Shown here piece by piece: positions 16,415 to 25,338 of a stretch of DNA of 64,000 nt. The translations under genes were made by a program, and so were the position numbers. The stretch comes from Carnobacterium_A sp047553015 (GTDB lineage: Bacteria > Bacillota > Bacilli > Lactobacillales > Carnobacteriaceae): NCBI RefSeq assembly GCF_047553015.1, contig NZ_CP180212.1, positions 2,046,001 through 2,110,000 of the forward strand, read 5' to 3'. Positions within the stretch are counted from its first letter, which is position 1. Each line of letters opens with the position of its first letter. A model generated the notes under the pieces. It was not told the DNA's origin, made no database searches, and saw only the letters and a list, made by a program, of their open reading frames with translations.

Positions 16415-17836
16415 ATGGAAAAACAGCGAAAAGGAATTAGTAAAATAGGGTTGATTGCTTTAGTCATTAGTTCATCTATTGGTGGTGGTGTATTTGGGAT
16501 TACAAGTGATTTAGCTCGTGCCTCGGCTCCTGGACCAGCAATACTAGCTTGGATTATTGTCGGCATTGGAATATTGACACTTGTTTTATCATTGAATAAT
16601 CTTGGTGCTAAACGTGCTGATTTAGACAGTGGTATATTTGGTTATGCAGAAGCTACATTTGGGAAGTTAGGAGGCTTTATCAGCGGTTGGGGGTACTGGT
16701 TAGGTGCTTGGTTAGGTAATGTCGCTTTTGCTACAATTTTAATGATCGCACTTGGAAGTTTTTTCCCAATTTTTGATGGAGGTCAAAATATCCCTTCTAT
16801 TATTATGGGAAGTATCGTTATTTGGACATTAACGCTGTTAGTCAGTAACGGAATGGAAAGTGCCAGTTTCATTAATATCATTGTAACTATATGTAAGTTA
16901 GTCCCACTATTTTTATTCTTAATTATTACTGGCGTCTCATTTAAAGCTGGAATATTTACAGCAAATTTTTGGGGGAATGTTTCCAGTAATCTTTTGCAAC
17001 AGACTCCTAACACTGCCAGCATTATGGCACAAATAAAAGGGTGTTTAATCGTTATGATGTGGGTATTTGTAGGTATAGAAGGTGCTAGCGTTCTAGCTAA
17101 CCGTGCTGAAAAACGTTCAGATGCTCAACAAGCAACCATCGTAGGATTACTAGGTTTACTATTTATTTATATCTTCGCTTCATTACTACCCTACGGCGTT
17201 CTTTCTCAAACTGAATTAGCTAGTCTCTCTCAACCAGCTATGGCAAATGTCTTAAAGTCTATTGTAGGAAATTGGGGAGCTGCATTCATTAATATCGGAC
17301 TGATTATTTCTATTCTAGGTAGTTGGCTTTCTTGGACAATGTTACCCGCAGAAACGGTTCTTTTAATGGCCCGCGATGGATTATTGCCAAAACACTGGGG
17401 GAAATTGAATGCTAAAAAAGCACCCATTTATTCCTTAATCCTCACGGCAGCTTTAGCAAATGTTTTCTTATTGACTTTTTTAGTAACAGATTATGCCTAT
17501 CAGCTTGCCTATTCTCTTGCAACTGCAGCTATTTTGATTTGCTACTTGCTTGTCGGAATTTATCAAATGAAATATTCCTATGAACAAAAAGAGACAAAAC
17601 AATTTATTATTGGATCTATTGCGACTCTGTTCCAGTTAACTGCTATTGTTTTAGCCGGGTTTTCTTATGTTTTAATGTGCAGTATTGCTTATATACCTGG
17701 TTTTTATTTTTATATCAAGGCGCGTAAAGAAAATGGGAAGACTATCAGTGTAAAAGAAAAAATAACGATGAGCGTTATTAGTTCAGTAGCTGTTTTAGCT
17801 ATTGGATTGATTGCGACAGGTTCAATTCAAGTGTAA
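16415..17836 (+). CDS. arcD: Arginine/ornithine antiporter-type permease
   Basis: A 473-residue APC-superfamily amino acid permease of the basic amino acid/polyamine antiporter group, with about 12-13 hydrophobic segments. ISSSIGGGVFGITSDLA in the first helix is the substrate-binding G-rich turn, and WVFVGIEGASVLANRA is the typical helix 6 region. The start is set at 16415 (MEKQRKGISKIG) after GGGGAAAAGAAT; the frame runs 19 codons further upstream without support. The next gene is an ArcT-like aminotransferase, the pairing found in arginine deiminase clusters of lactic acid bacteria. That supports arginine/ornithine exchange. The deiminase genes arcABC are not in this window. Confidence 0.85.
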   Translation: MEKQRKGISKIGLIALVISSSIGGGVFGITSDLARASAPGPAILAWIIVGIGILTLVLSLNNLGAKRADLDSGIFGYAEATFGKLGGFISGWGYWLGAWLGNVAFATILMIALGSFFPIFDGGQNIPSIIMGSIVIWTLTLLVSNGMESASFINIIVTICKLVPLFLFLIITGVSFKAGIFTANFWGNVSSNLLQQTPNTASIMAQIKGCLIVMMWVFVGIEGASVLANRAEKRSDAQQATIVGLLGLLFIYIFASLLPYGVLSQTELASLSQPAMANVLKSIVGNWGAAFINIGLIISILGSWLSWTMLPAETVLLMARDGLLPKHWGKLNAKKAPIYSLILTAALANVFLLTFLVTDYAYQLAYSLATAAILICYLLVGIYQMKYSYEQKETKQFIIGSIATLFQLTAIVLAGFSYVLMCSIAYIPGFYFYIKARKENGKTISVKEKITMSVISSVAVLAIGLIATGSIQV

Positions 17837-17849
17837 AGGAGAAAAACAA

Positions 17850-18983
17850 ATGGATATCGCACATTTTGGTGTGGAAGAATGGTTAAACAAATGGGAAAAG
17901 AAAGCAACGTATGATATTTCACAAAGCTCAATCGACGCTTTAACAGTAGAAGAATTGATTGGATTAGATGGAACAACCGTCACTGATTTTTTTGAAACGA
18001 TCAGTAAAGAACCGTTAGATTATGGCTGGATTGAAGGTTCAGATGAGTTCAAATCATTAGTCGCTGCACTTTACAAACACGTTGAACCCGATACTATTTT
18101 ACAAACAAACGGTGCTACTGGAGCGAATTTTTTAGCTTTATATGCGTTGATTGAACCAGGGGATCATGTTGTTTCCATGTTGCCCACTTACCAGCAACTT
18201 TATGATATCCCCTTATCTTTGGGAGCAACGGTAGATTTTGTTGAATTAAAAGAAGAAGACCATTGGCAATTAGACTTAGCTGACTTGGAATCCAAATTAA
18301 CTGATCGAACAAAAATGATTTGCCTTAATAGTGCCAACAATCCTACTGGAACTCTTCTTGACATACCGACTTTGAAAGCCATTGTAGAAATGGCAAGAAA
18401 AGTGGATGCTTATATCCTTATCGACGAGGTCTACGCTCCTTTGACAGAGAAAGAGGAATTTTCCTCGATTGTCGATTTGTATGAAAAAGGCATTGCCACT
18501 AACTCACTATCAAAAACGTATTCTCTTCCTGGCTTAAGAATTGGTTGGACAGCGTCCAGTAAAGAAATCGCAGATATTTTCAGAAAATACCGCGACTATA
18601 CTATGATTTGTGGCGGCGTCCTTTCAGATAAATTAGCTGTTCATGCGTTAAAAAATAAAGATAGAATCATCGAGCGAAATCGTAAGATCATTACAGGCAA
18701 TCTATCCATCTTAAATCAGTGGGTTAAAAAAGAGCCTCGTGTACGTTTAGTTTCTCCCAACTACGTATCGACGTCCTTTATTAAGCTAGATATCCCTCAA
18801 AAAGATGAGGCATTCTGCATTGATTTATTAGAAGAAACGGGTGTACTCTTAGTTCCGGGAACAGCTTTTGGTTATCCAGGATATGCTCGTTTAGGCTATT
18901 GCTGCAAGCAAGACACCTTAACAAAAGCATTGGACTTGCTCTCAAATTTTTTAAGAAAATTTGATCCTGAATCGATAAGCTAA
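17850..18983 (+). CDS. arcT: ArcT-like PLP-dependent aminotransferase
   Basis: A 377-residue fold-type I aminotransferase. NNPTGTLLDIP is the cofactor loop, YILIDEVYAPL carries the Asp that binds the pyridine nitrogen, and SLSKTYSLPGLRIGW holds the PLP lysine. The N-terminal FGVEEWLNKWEKKATYDISQ matches ArcT of arginine deiminase operons. The start at 17850 has AAAGGAG 8 bases upstream and lies 13 bp after arcD. Its substrate in such operons has not been settled. A strong terminator closes the two-gene unit. Confidence 0.85.
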   Translation: MDIAHFGVEEWLNKWEKKATYDISQSSIDALTVEELIGLDGTTVTDFFETISKEPLDYGWIEGSDEFKSLVAALYKHVEPDTILQTNGATGANFLALYALIEPGDHVVSMLPTYQQLYDIPLSLGATVDFVELKEEDHWQLDLADLESKLTDRTKMICLNSANNPTGTLLDIPTLKAIVEMARKVDAYILIDEVYAPLTEKEEFSSIVDLYEKGIATNSLSKTYSLPGLRIGWTASSKEIADIFRKYRDYTMICGGVLSDKLAVHALKNKDRIIERNRKIITGNLSILNQWVKKEPRVRLVSPNYVSTSFIKLDIPQKDEAFCIDLLEETGVLLVPGTAFGYPGYARLGYCCKQDTLTKALDLLSNFLRKFDPESIS

Positions 18984-19014
18984 ACTCTATAGATGGAATA
19001 ATAGTTGAACATCA

Positions 19015-19073
19015 GTAAAATGATTGCCTGATATCCTGCATAAGTAGGGTACCAGACAATCATTTTACTTTTT
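19015..19073 (+). terminator. Terminator of arcD-arcT
   Basis: GTAAAATGATTG pairs exactly with CAATCATTTTAC, with further pairing inside the stem, followed by TTTTT. Confidence 0.9.
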
Positions 19074-19213
19074 ATGCTCGTAAAGCCATCTTAAATGAAG
19101 TATGGATTCGTCTAGCTTTCCGTTGCGTTAGTTAACCATCTCAACTGAATGTGTTGTAATCTGGCTTTCAACCGTTTAAACTAAATACAAATAAGATGTT
19201 TAAGGAGAAGATT

Positions 19214-20422
19214 ATGGGAAATGCTAAAGAGTATTATTCGAAATTACTAGTCTTTTCAGCTTCAGCTGGTGCAATTGGATTAGTTGTTGGAGCTATTACA
19301 GCACTATTCGGACGTGTGTTAATTGCTATTACTACTTATAGAGAGATGCATGCTTTCTACTTACTGCCTTTTTTGGCTTTTATTGGGCTAATCATTGTAT
19401 ATAGCTATCAAAAATATGGGAAGAATACGGCTAAAGGCATGGGGTTGGTCTTTGCTGTTGGAAACAACGAAGAAGAAGTCATTCCCAAACGTATGATTCC
19501 TCTAGTAATCATGGGTACTTGGTTGACTCATCTATTCGGTGGAAGTGCCGGTCGTGAAGGGGTTGCCGTTCAAATAGGCGCTGTAGTTGGGCATTCTGTC
19601 AGCCGACAGTTACCTTATAAAGAAGCTGGAAAAATTCTTTTAGTTGCTGGTATGGCTGCTGGATTTGGCGGATTATATCAAACTCCACTGGCTGGTATTT
19701 TTTTTGCTATAGAAGTGTTAATGGTTGGAAAAATTGAAAGTCGTGCACTTATTCCTACTGCCATCGCTGCTTTTACTGCTAGTACGACGTCTCATTTATT
19801 AGGGTTAGAAAAGTTCACTGCTACAATTGAAAGTCCAGGAGCCTTTATTTTTTCCTCTGCATGGAAAGTTATTCTACTTGGCCTAGTTTTTGGAATCGTT
19901 GGTGGTCTTTTTGCTTTTGGTCTCAAAAAAGCGAAGCAATTAGCTGCTTTTCGTTTTCCAGATCCTTATAAACGAATCTTTTTTATCGGCATTGCTATTA
20001 GTCTTTTATTTTTACTGTTACATTCTGGACGTTACTCAGGTTTAGGAACTAATTTAATCGGTAAAAGTTTTGAAACAGGAACCATCTATTCGTACGACTG
20101 GGTATTAAAATTAATGCTAACAATCGTTACCTTGGCTGCAGGATTTCAAGGTGGCGAAGTGACTCCACTTTTTGCTATTGGAGCGACACTAGGAATTGCC
20201 TTAGCACCAATCGTTGGTTTACCTTTGACTTTTGCAGCAGCTTTAGGTTATATTGCCTTATTTGCAGCTGCTACAAAAACCTTTATGGGGCCTTTATTTA
20301 TCGGAGTAGAAGTGTTTGGCTACCAATACCTTCCGTTCTTCTTTATAGTCGTTATTACAGCCTATGTTTTTAATGGCAACCAGACTATCTATGGTGGACA
20401 AAAAGAAATAGATTGGGTATAA
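19214..20422 (+). CDS. CLC-family antiporter, fluoride type (CLC-F)
   Basis: A 402-residue CLC transporter. The block THLFGGSAGREGVAVQIGA (gating Glu in GREG) is very close to that of fluoride/proton antiporters. The filter motif is GMGL in place of the GSGIP of chloride CLCs, and GFQGGEVTPLFAIGA is the third conserved region. CLC-F proteins expel fluoride that enters as HF. The start at 19214 follows TTAAGGAG by 7 bases. Immediately downstream is a fluoride riboswitch in front of an enolase gene, a strong contextual match. No riboswitch was found in front of this gene itself. Confidence 0.87.
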   Translation: MGNAKEYYSKLLVFSASAGAIGLVVGAITALFGRVLIAITTYREMHAFYLLPFLAFIGLIIVYSYQKYGKNTAKGMGLVFAVGNNEEEVIPKRMIPLVIMGTWLTHLFGGSAGREGVAVQIGAVVGHSVSRQLPYKEAGKILLVAGMAAGFGGLYQTPLAGIFFAIEVLMVGKIESRALIPTAIAAFTASTTSHLLGLEKFTATIESPGAFIFSSAWKVILLGLVFGIVGGLFAFGLKKAKQLAAFRFPDPYKRIFFIGIAISLLFLLLHSGRYSGLGTNLIGKSFETGTIYSYDWVLKLMLTIVTLAAGFQGGEVTPLFAIGATLGIALAPIVGLPLTFAAALGYIALFAAATKTFMGPLFIGVEVFGYQYLPFFFIVVITAYVFNGNQTIYGGQKEIDWV

Positions 20423-20468
20423 AAAGCAACTTAACAGCTAGATGACTGACTCACTCAAAGCTAAGTAG

Positions 20469-20497
20469 TTGAAGGAACTTTCATTTAGTGTTACTAT
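20469..20497 (+). promoter_or_regulatory. Promoter of the riboswitch-enolase unit
   Basis: TTGAAG (20469-20474), a 17-base spacer and TACTAT (20492-20497) end 17 bases before the aptamer. Confidence 0.65.
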
Positions 20498-20514
20498 TAA
20501 ATTAGAGCTAAACA

Positions 20515-20566
20515 GGCGATGGTGTTCGCCTTTAACTATCATTTGATGATGATTAATGACGCCTAC
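20515..20566 (+). ncRNA. Fluoride riboswitch (crcB motif)
   Basis: GGCGATGGTGTTCGCC followed by TTTAAC, a small ATCAT/ATGAT hairpin and AATGACGCCTAC reproduces the conserved core of the fluoride aptamer. That core has the GATGG.GTTC.CC stem-loop, the AAC linker and a TGACGCCTAC 3' strand. The 3' strand is also the first arm of a terminator. Fluoride binding is therefore expected to prevent termination and turn on the enolase gene. Confidence 0.95.
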
Positions 20567-20622
20567 TTAAAAAAAGGACCTCCTATATGGACTCCTTTAT
20601 TTAAGTAGGCGTCATTTTTTTG
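20556..20622 (+). terminator. Riboswitch expression-platform terminator
   Basis: A 15-bp perfect stem (ATGACGCCTACTTAA with TTAAGTAGGCGTCAT) is followed by seven T. The 5' arm is shared with the aptamer, so the two structures exclude each other. Confidence 0.93.
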
Positions 20623-20648
20623 TTTTTATATTATGAGGAGGAGTTTAC

Positions 20649-21911
20649 ATGGAAGCAACAATTAAGTTAATAAAAGCAAGAGAAATTTTTGACTCACGAG
20701 GAAATCCTACTGTTGAAGCTGATGTTTATTTAACAGATGGCTCAATGGGAAGAGCAGCTGTTCCATCAGGTGCATCTACTGGAGATAAAGAAGCGGTAGA
20801 ATTGAGAGATGGTGGAGATCGCTTAATGGGCACTGGTGTATCCAAAGCCGTTCATAACGTGAACACAGAAATAAACGATTGCCTCTTAGGCGTTTCACCA
20901 TTTAACCAAGCAACTGTCGACCAACTGATGATTGACTTAGACGGAACGAAAAATAAAGGTCGCTTAGGAGCAAATGCTATTTTAGGTGTTTCAATGGCTG
21001 TAGCTAGAGCTGCTGCAGTTTCTCAAGGAGTCCCCTTATACCGCTACCTTGGGGGTGTAGATTTAGAAATGCCGATGCCCTTTTTTAATGTTATTAATGG
21101 TGGACAACACGCCGACTCTGGCATTGATGTACAAGAATTTCTAATTTCTCCTATTGGTGAAAGTGACTTTAGAAAAGGATTTGAAATGATTGCAAACACA
21201 TATCACACATTGAAAAAGATTTTGAAAGCAGAAGGTTTAGAAACAGCTGTTGGAGATGAAGGTGGGTTTGCTCCTCGATTAGGCTCAACTGAAGCTGCAC
21301 TTGAAGTATTGGTAAAAGCAATTACTGAAGCAGGTTATAAACCCGGTGAGGATATCGCTATTTCAATGGACCCAGCAGCAAGTGAATTTAGTAAAGATGG
21401 TGTGTATCATTTTGAAGGAAAAGAATGGAATTCTGATCAAATGATTGACTACTACCAAAGAATAGTTGAAAAATATCCAATCATCTCTATTGAAGATGGC
21501 CTTTCAGAACACGATTGGGATGGCTTCAAGAAAATGACAGATCTAATGGGAGATAAAATCCAACTAATTGGAGACGATATCTTTGTTACAAATCCTGAAA
21601 TTATGCAAGAAGGAATCGATAAAGGAGTAGCCAACTCAGTTTTGATTAAGCTAAATCAAATCGGAACTGTATCTGAAACAATTGAGACCATTAAATTAGC
21701 ACGTAAAAATAACTACACAACGATGATTTCTCACCGTTCAGGAGAAACGGGCGATACCTTTATTGCTGACTTTGCCGTTGCCATGAATGCTGGACAAATC
21801 AAAACAGGATCCGTTGCCCGTTCAGAAAGAGTAGAGAAATACAATCAGTTCTTAAGAATTCAAGAAGAGCTCGGAGCTAATGCAAAAATGACTCCATTTA
21901 TAAAAAAATAA
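20649..21911 (+). CDS. eno: Enolase paralogue under fluoride riboswitch control
   Basis: A 420-residue phosphopyruvate hydratase with complete enolase architecture: AREIFDSRGNPTVEADV, GDEGGFAP, SIEDGL, the loop ISHRSGET and GQIKTGS. It is shorter than the usual 430-433 residues and has unusual residues at conserved spots: NGGQHADS instead of NGGSHADN, GETGDTF instead of GETEDTF, and SVARSERVEKYN instead of SLSRTDRIAKYN. It also lies away from gap-pgk-tpi. I infer a second, fluoride-induced enolase that compensates for inhibition of the main enzyme by fluoride. GAGGAGGAG precedes the ATG. Confidence 0.94.
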   Translation: MEATIKLIKAREIFDSRGNPTVEADVYLTDGSMGRAAVPSGASTGDKEAVELRDGGDRLMGTGVSKAVHNVNTEINDCLLGVSPFNQATVDQLMIDLDGTKNKGRLGANAILGVSMAVARAAAVSQGVPLYRYLGGVDLEMPMPFFNVINGGQHADSGIDVQEFLISPIGESDFRKGFEMIANTYHTLKKILKAEGLETAVGDEGGFAPRLGSTEAALEVLVKAITEAGYKPGEDIAISMDPAASEFSKDGVYHFEGKEWNSDQMIDYYQRIVEKYPIISIEDGLSEHDWDGFKKMTDLMGDKIQLIGDDIFVTNPEIMQEGIDKGVANSVLIKLNQIGTVSETIETIKLARKNNYTTMISHRSGETGDTFIADFAVAMNAGQIKTGSVARSERVEKYNQFLRIQEELGANAKMTPFIKK

Positions 21912-21920
21912 CCAAACAAA

Positions 21921-21951
21921 GAGAAACTGATTTTATCGGTTTCTTTTTTTG
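21921..21951 (+). terminator. Terminator of eno
   Basis: AGAAACTGAT pairs with ATCGGTTTCT (one GU pair) and runs into seven T. Confidence 0.88.
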
Positions 21952-21997
21952 TTTTCCTTTAATTTACTATCAAACGACAACTAGTTTTGACTAACAT

Positions 21998-22046
21998 AAA
22001 AAGACCCTATAGAAAATCTCTTTTCAGAGGCTATTCTATAGGGTCT
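21998..22046 (-). terminator. Terminator of the gabD-like gene
   Basis: AGACCCTATAGAA pairs exactly with TTCTATAGGGTCT. The minus strand continues with TTTTTATG. Confidence 0.87.
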
Positions 22047-22077
22047 AAAGTAAGGAAAATTAAAATTTACAGTTTCT

Positions 22078-23517
22078 TTACTCCTTATTTTTTTTATCAA
22101 GAGTTGTTGAAGCCACTAATCCACTTGCAAGATTATCCAGATCTGGTTTATCGGCTTTGAGAATCAATTTGTCGTTCACAAAAGCCATTAACCCGATAGA
22201 ACTCATCTCTCTCCCATAACCTGAGCGTTTAACGCCACCAAACGGCAATTCGGGTAAAGAATAGCGGAAACTATTTACAAAGACCATTCCAGTTTCGATT
22301 TTTTCAGCAATTTCTGCCCCGTGATTGCTGTCACCAGCAAACACTATTCCTCCTAAACCATAAGAAGAATCATTTGCTAAATCAATCGCTTCTTCTTCTG
22401 TTGCTACTTTGTAAACAACTGCAACTGGCCCAAACATTTCAGTTGTATGAGCTGGGTTGTCTCGGTCTATATTCGTTAAAATAGTCGGCATAAAGAACTG
22501 TCCTGGTAAATCAATCGGTTCATTGCCATACACAACTTTAGCCCCTGCGCTAATAGCATCATCAACTTGTTTTTGCAATTCTTCTTTCGCTTTTTTACTA
22601 TTCATTGGAGCGATGGTTGTATCAGAGTCTAATGGATCACCTGGTTTTACTCTACTGAAATTATCTTTCAACTTTTCTACGAACTCATCATAGACTTTTT
22701 CCATCACAATAAAACGTTTAGATGACGTACATTCTTGTCCAGCATTATAAAGACGTGAACGCCAAGCAATCTCGGTAACTTCATCCATATTGGCATCGTC
22801 CATCACAATAAACGGATCCATTCCACCAAGTTCTAGTGTTGTTCTCTTCAAATGTTCGCCCGCTACTTTCGCAACTGCTGCTCCACCACGTTCAGAGCCT
22901 GTTAACGCTACTCCTTGGACTCTAGGATCTGCAATGATTTCTGATACTTGGTCGTAGTTTAAGAATAAATTTGTTAACGACCCTTTAGGAACACCCGCAT
23001 CCTCGATAACATCTGCCATCAATTGAGCCGATGACGGTGTGTTCGATGCGTGTTTTAAAATCATTGGATTACCCACCATAAAGTTTGGTGCAAAAACTCG
23101 AATAATTTGATAATAAGGAAAGTTCCAAGGTTCAACCATCATAATGACACCTGTAGCTTGATGATGAATATGCGCCTTGCCGTTTGCTATGGTATCAATT
23201 TCTTCCGGCTTTAGCATTTCTTCTGCATGATCTGCAAAGTAATCAACAATAACGGCACATAACTCAACCTCGCCTTGTGCTTCAACTAGTAATTTCCCCA
23301 TATCAATCGTACAAGTACGGGCTAATTCATCTGAACGCTCCCGTATTTTTGCAGCTACTTGATGCAATAACTTTGCTCGTTCTTTAATCGCCTGTTTTTT
23401 GAACGTATGATACAACTCATGCCCTCTTTGTAATGCTTCCTCTACTTGTTGGTCTGTAGCCTCTGGATAGTCTTTTACTACTTCGTTTGTATAGGGATTA
23501 ATTGTTTGATAAGCCAT
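22078..23517 (-). CDS. gabD: NAD(P)-dependent aldehyde dehydrogenase (succinate-semialdehyde dehydrogenase-like)
   Basis: A 479-residue aldehyde dehydrogenase. PWNFPYYQIIR is the cofactor region, the general base lies in LELGGMDPFIV (Glu about 229), and the nucleophile is in YNAGQECTSSKR (Cys about 263). The C-terminal PFGGVKRSGYGREM is standard. It is closest in style to the GabD/YneI-type enzymes annotated as succinate-semialdehyde dehydrogenases in lactic acid bacteria. No GABA genes are nearby, so the substrate is uncertain. AGGAGG precedes the ATG at 23517 by 9 bases. It is monocistronic. Confidence 0.88.
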   Translation of the reverse strand: MAYQTINPYTNEVVKDYPEATDQQVEEALQRGHELYHTFKKQAIKERAKLLHQVAAKIRERSDELARTCTIDMGKLLVEAQGEVELCAVIVDYFADHAEEMLKPEEIDTIANGKAHIHHQATGVIMMVEPWNFPYYQIIRVFAPNFMVGNPMILKHASNTPSSAQLMADVIEDAGVPKGSLTNLFLNYDQVSEIIADPRVQGVALTGSERGGAAVAKVAGEHLKRTTLELGGMDPFIVMDDANMDEVTEIAWRSRLYNAGQECTSSKRFIVMEKVYDEFVEKLKDNFSRVKPGDPLDSDTTIAPMNSKKAKEELQKQVDDAISAGAKVVYGNEPIDLPGQFFMPTILTNIDRDNPAHTTEMFGPVAVVYKVATEEEAIDLANDSSYGLGGIVFAGDSNHGAEIAEKIETGMVFVNSFRYSLPELPFGGVKRSGYGREMSSIGLMAFVNDKLILKADKPDLDNLASGLVASTTLDKKNKE

Positions 23518-23897
23518 CAAAAAAACCTCCTCAAATTTTTAGCTTCCGATTACCGTCAGAATAATAAAATACACCACTTTATTTCTACTTACAAAAAAAT
23601 CAATGAAAGCCCTTACAAAAATTACAGGGTAGAAAAATTTAAACTCCGTAAAACCACTGGCTGACTAGCATTCCTAATTAAAAAGTCATCCCCTTTCATC
23701 TCTCTTTACTAGAGCATAACACTAACCATCGGTCTCATAAAATAATATGCTTATTTAGAGTATCCTTGCGTTAAGTCGAAGTTGGTTTGAATGTAAAGAA
23801 GTCCGATTAGAAATACTCATTAATGCCTATCTTATTGCCTCCCGATTGTTGTATACTTATCTAACTACGTATTTATCATAAGGGGGAATTCTGTCTA
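23518..23897. other. Divergent intergenic region, no gene seen
   Basis: About 380 bases separate the gabD-like gene from the CBS-domain gene. A TATACT at about 23852 and GGGGGAAT near 23884 serve the downstream gene. No RNA motif or conserved frame was recognised in the rest. Confidence 0.4.
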
Positions 23898-25163
23898 ATG
23901 GACAGTGATAGTAATGTAATGACGATTGTGATTTTGTTAGGGTTAATTTTATTATCGGGGTATTTTTCTTCCTCGGAAACAGCTTTTACATCTATTAATC
24001 AAATCCGTTTGAGAAATAGTGCAAAAAAAGGAGACAAACGTGCAGAATGGACGTTAAAACTAGCAGAGGATTACAATAATGTTCTTTCTACAATATTAGT
24101 AGGAAATAACATTGTTAATATTGCTTCTTCTTCTTTAGCCACTCTCTTTTTTATTGAGTACTTTCCACAATACGGAGTAACGATCTCCACAATCGTCATG
24201 ACCATACTTGTGCTCATTTTTGGTGAAATTACTCCAAAAGCGATTGCAAAAGATCGACCAGAAAAAGTTGCCATGTTTGCTACACCATTTTTAAGTATTT
24301 TAATGAAATTTTTAATGCCTATTAATTGGCTGTTTGCAAAGTGGAACAACTCGTTAGCTAAACGTCTGCAATCTGAAGAAACAAGTATTAGTGAAGAAGA
24401 ACTGTTGTCTATTATTGATGAAGCAGAAATCGGAGGATCATTGGAAGTTGATGAACACCAATTGATTCGCTCAGCTATCAAGTTTCACGATTTAGAAGTA
24501 GATACCATTCTTACGCCGCGTGTTGATGTGGTTGCAGCTGACTTACAAGATAGCGATGAAGAAATACAAAAAATATTTGACGAGCACGTTTATTCACGTA
24601 TTTTATTGTATGACGATTCCATTGATGAAGTCCGGGGTGTCTTACATGAAAGAGACTTTAACTACTACATACGCAGAAAAGCAAAAGGTGAAAAAACCTT
24701 GTCACTTACTGAAATGATGAAAGAAGTCCTTCATGTACCAGCTATGATGAAATTATCTCGTTTATTAAAGATTATGCAACAAAGTAAAGTGCACATGGCT
24801 GTTGTTGTTGACGAATACGGTGGCACAATAGGGATTGTCACAATGGAAGATGCTTTAGAAGAACTAGTTGGAGAAATATGGGATGAAACGGATTATATCG
24901 AAGAAGAAATCACGTTCATTTCTGAAGATAAATATTTGGTTCGCGGTGAAGCTAGCCTTGAGAAAGTTTTTGATTTATTTCAACTTCAAAATAGTGAAAA
25001 GTTTTTTTCAAGTACAATTAGTGGATTTGCTGCAGAAATTTTAGGTCACTTCCCTAAAGAAGGCGACAAAGTAAGCTACAAAACGATGTTGCTTAAAGTA
25101 GTTAAAATAAAAAATACTAGAGTATTAGAAATCATCGTAGAAAAAATAACTGAATTCAACTAA
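23898..25163 (+). CDS. CNNM/CBS/CorC domain membrane protein (hemolysin C family)
   Basis: A 421-residue protein. A DUF21/CNNM membrane domain (about residues 8-190, with SGYFSSSETAFTSINQIRLR and VGNNIVNIASSS) is followed by a pair of CBS domains (DTILTPRVDVVAADL to VVVDEYGGTIGIVTMEDALEEL). A C-terminal CorC_HlyC domain (SEDKYLVRGEASLEKV) follows. The family is linked to magnesium or cobalt efflux, and the 'hemolysin' name is historical. It is monocistronic with a strong terminator. Confidence 0.92.
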   Translation: MDSDSNVMTIVILLGLILLSGYFSSSETAFTSINQIRLRNSAKKGDKRAEWTLKLAEDYNNVLSTILVGNNIVNIASSSLATLFFIEYFPQYGVTISTIVMTILVLIFGEITPKAIAKDRPEKVAMFATPFLSILMKFLMPINWLFAKWNNSLAKRLQSEETSISEEELLSIIDEAEIGGSLEVDEHQLIRSAIKFHDLEVDTILTPRVDVVAADLQDSDEEIQKIFDEHVYSRILLYDDSIDEVRGVLHERDFNYYIRRKAKGEKTLSLTEMMKEVLHVPAMMKLSRLLKIMQQSKVHMAVVVDEYGGTIGIVTMEDALEELVGEIWDETDYIEEEITFISEDKYLVRGEASLEKVFDLFQLQNSEKFFSSTISGFAAEILGHFPKEGDKVSYKTMLLKVVKIKNTRVLEIIVEKITEFN

Positions 25164-25173
25164 ACGAATGTAA

Positions 25174-25208
25174 GAGGATAGAGCAGTTTTGCTCTATCCT
25201 CTCTTTTT
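25174..25208 (+). terminator. Terminator of the CNNM/CBS gene
   Basis: GAGGATAGAGC pairs with GCTCTATCCTC, followed by TCTTTTTG. Confidence 0.9.
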
Positions 25209-25338
25209 GATTTTATATTTCAGAAAAACTAGAGATAAAATATACTGGGTTTTGAGTAGCATGAATTATAAAACCACTAGCACTAACAAGGTTAATTGAC
25301 GTGTTCTGACTTTTAAGTATGTCTATATTCTTAGATGA

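Noticed and set aside
19074..19213. A second fluoride riboswitch in front of the CLC-F gene
   Set aside because: No GATGG.GTTC core or TGACGCCTAC strand is present upstream of 19214; the only aptamer found is at 20515.
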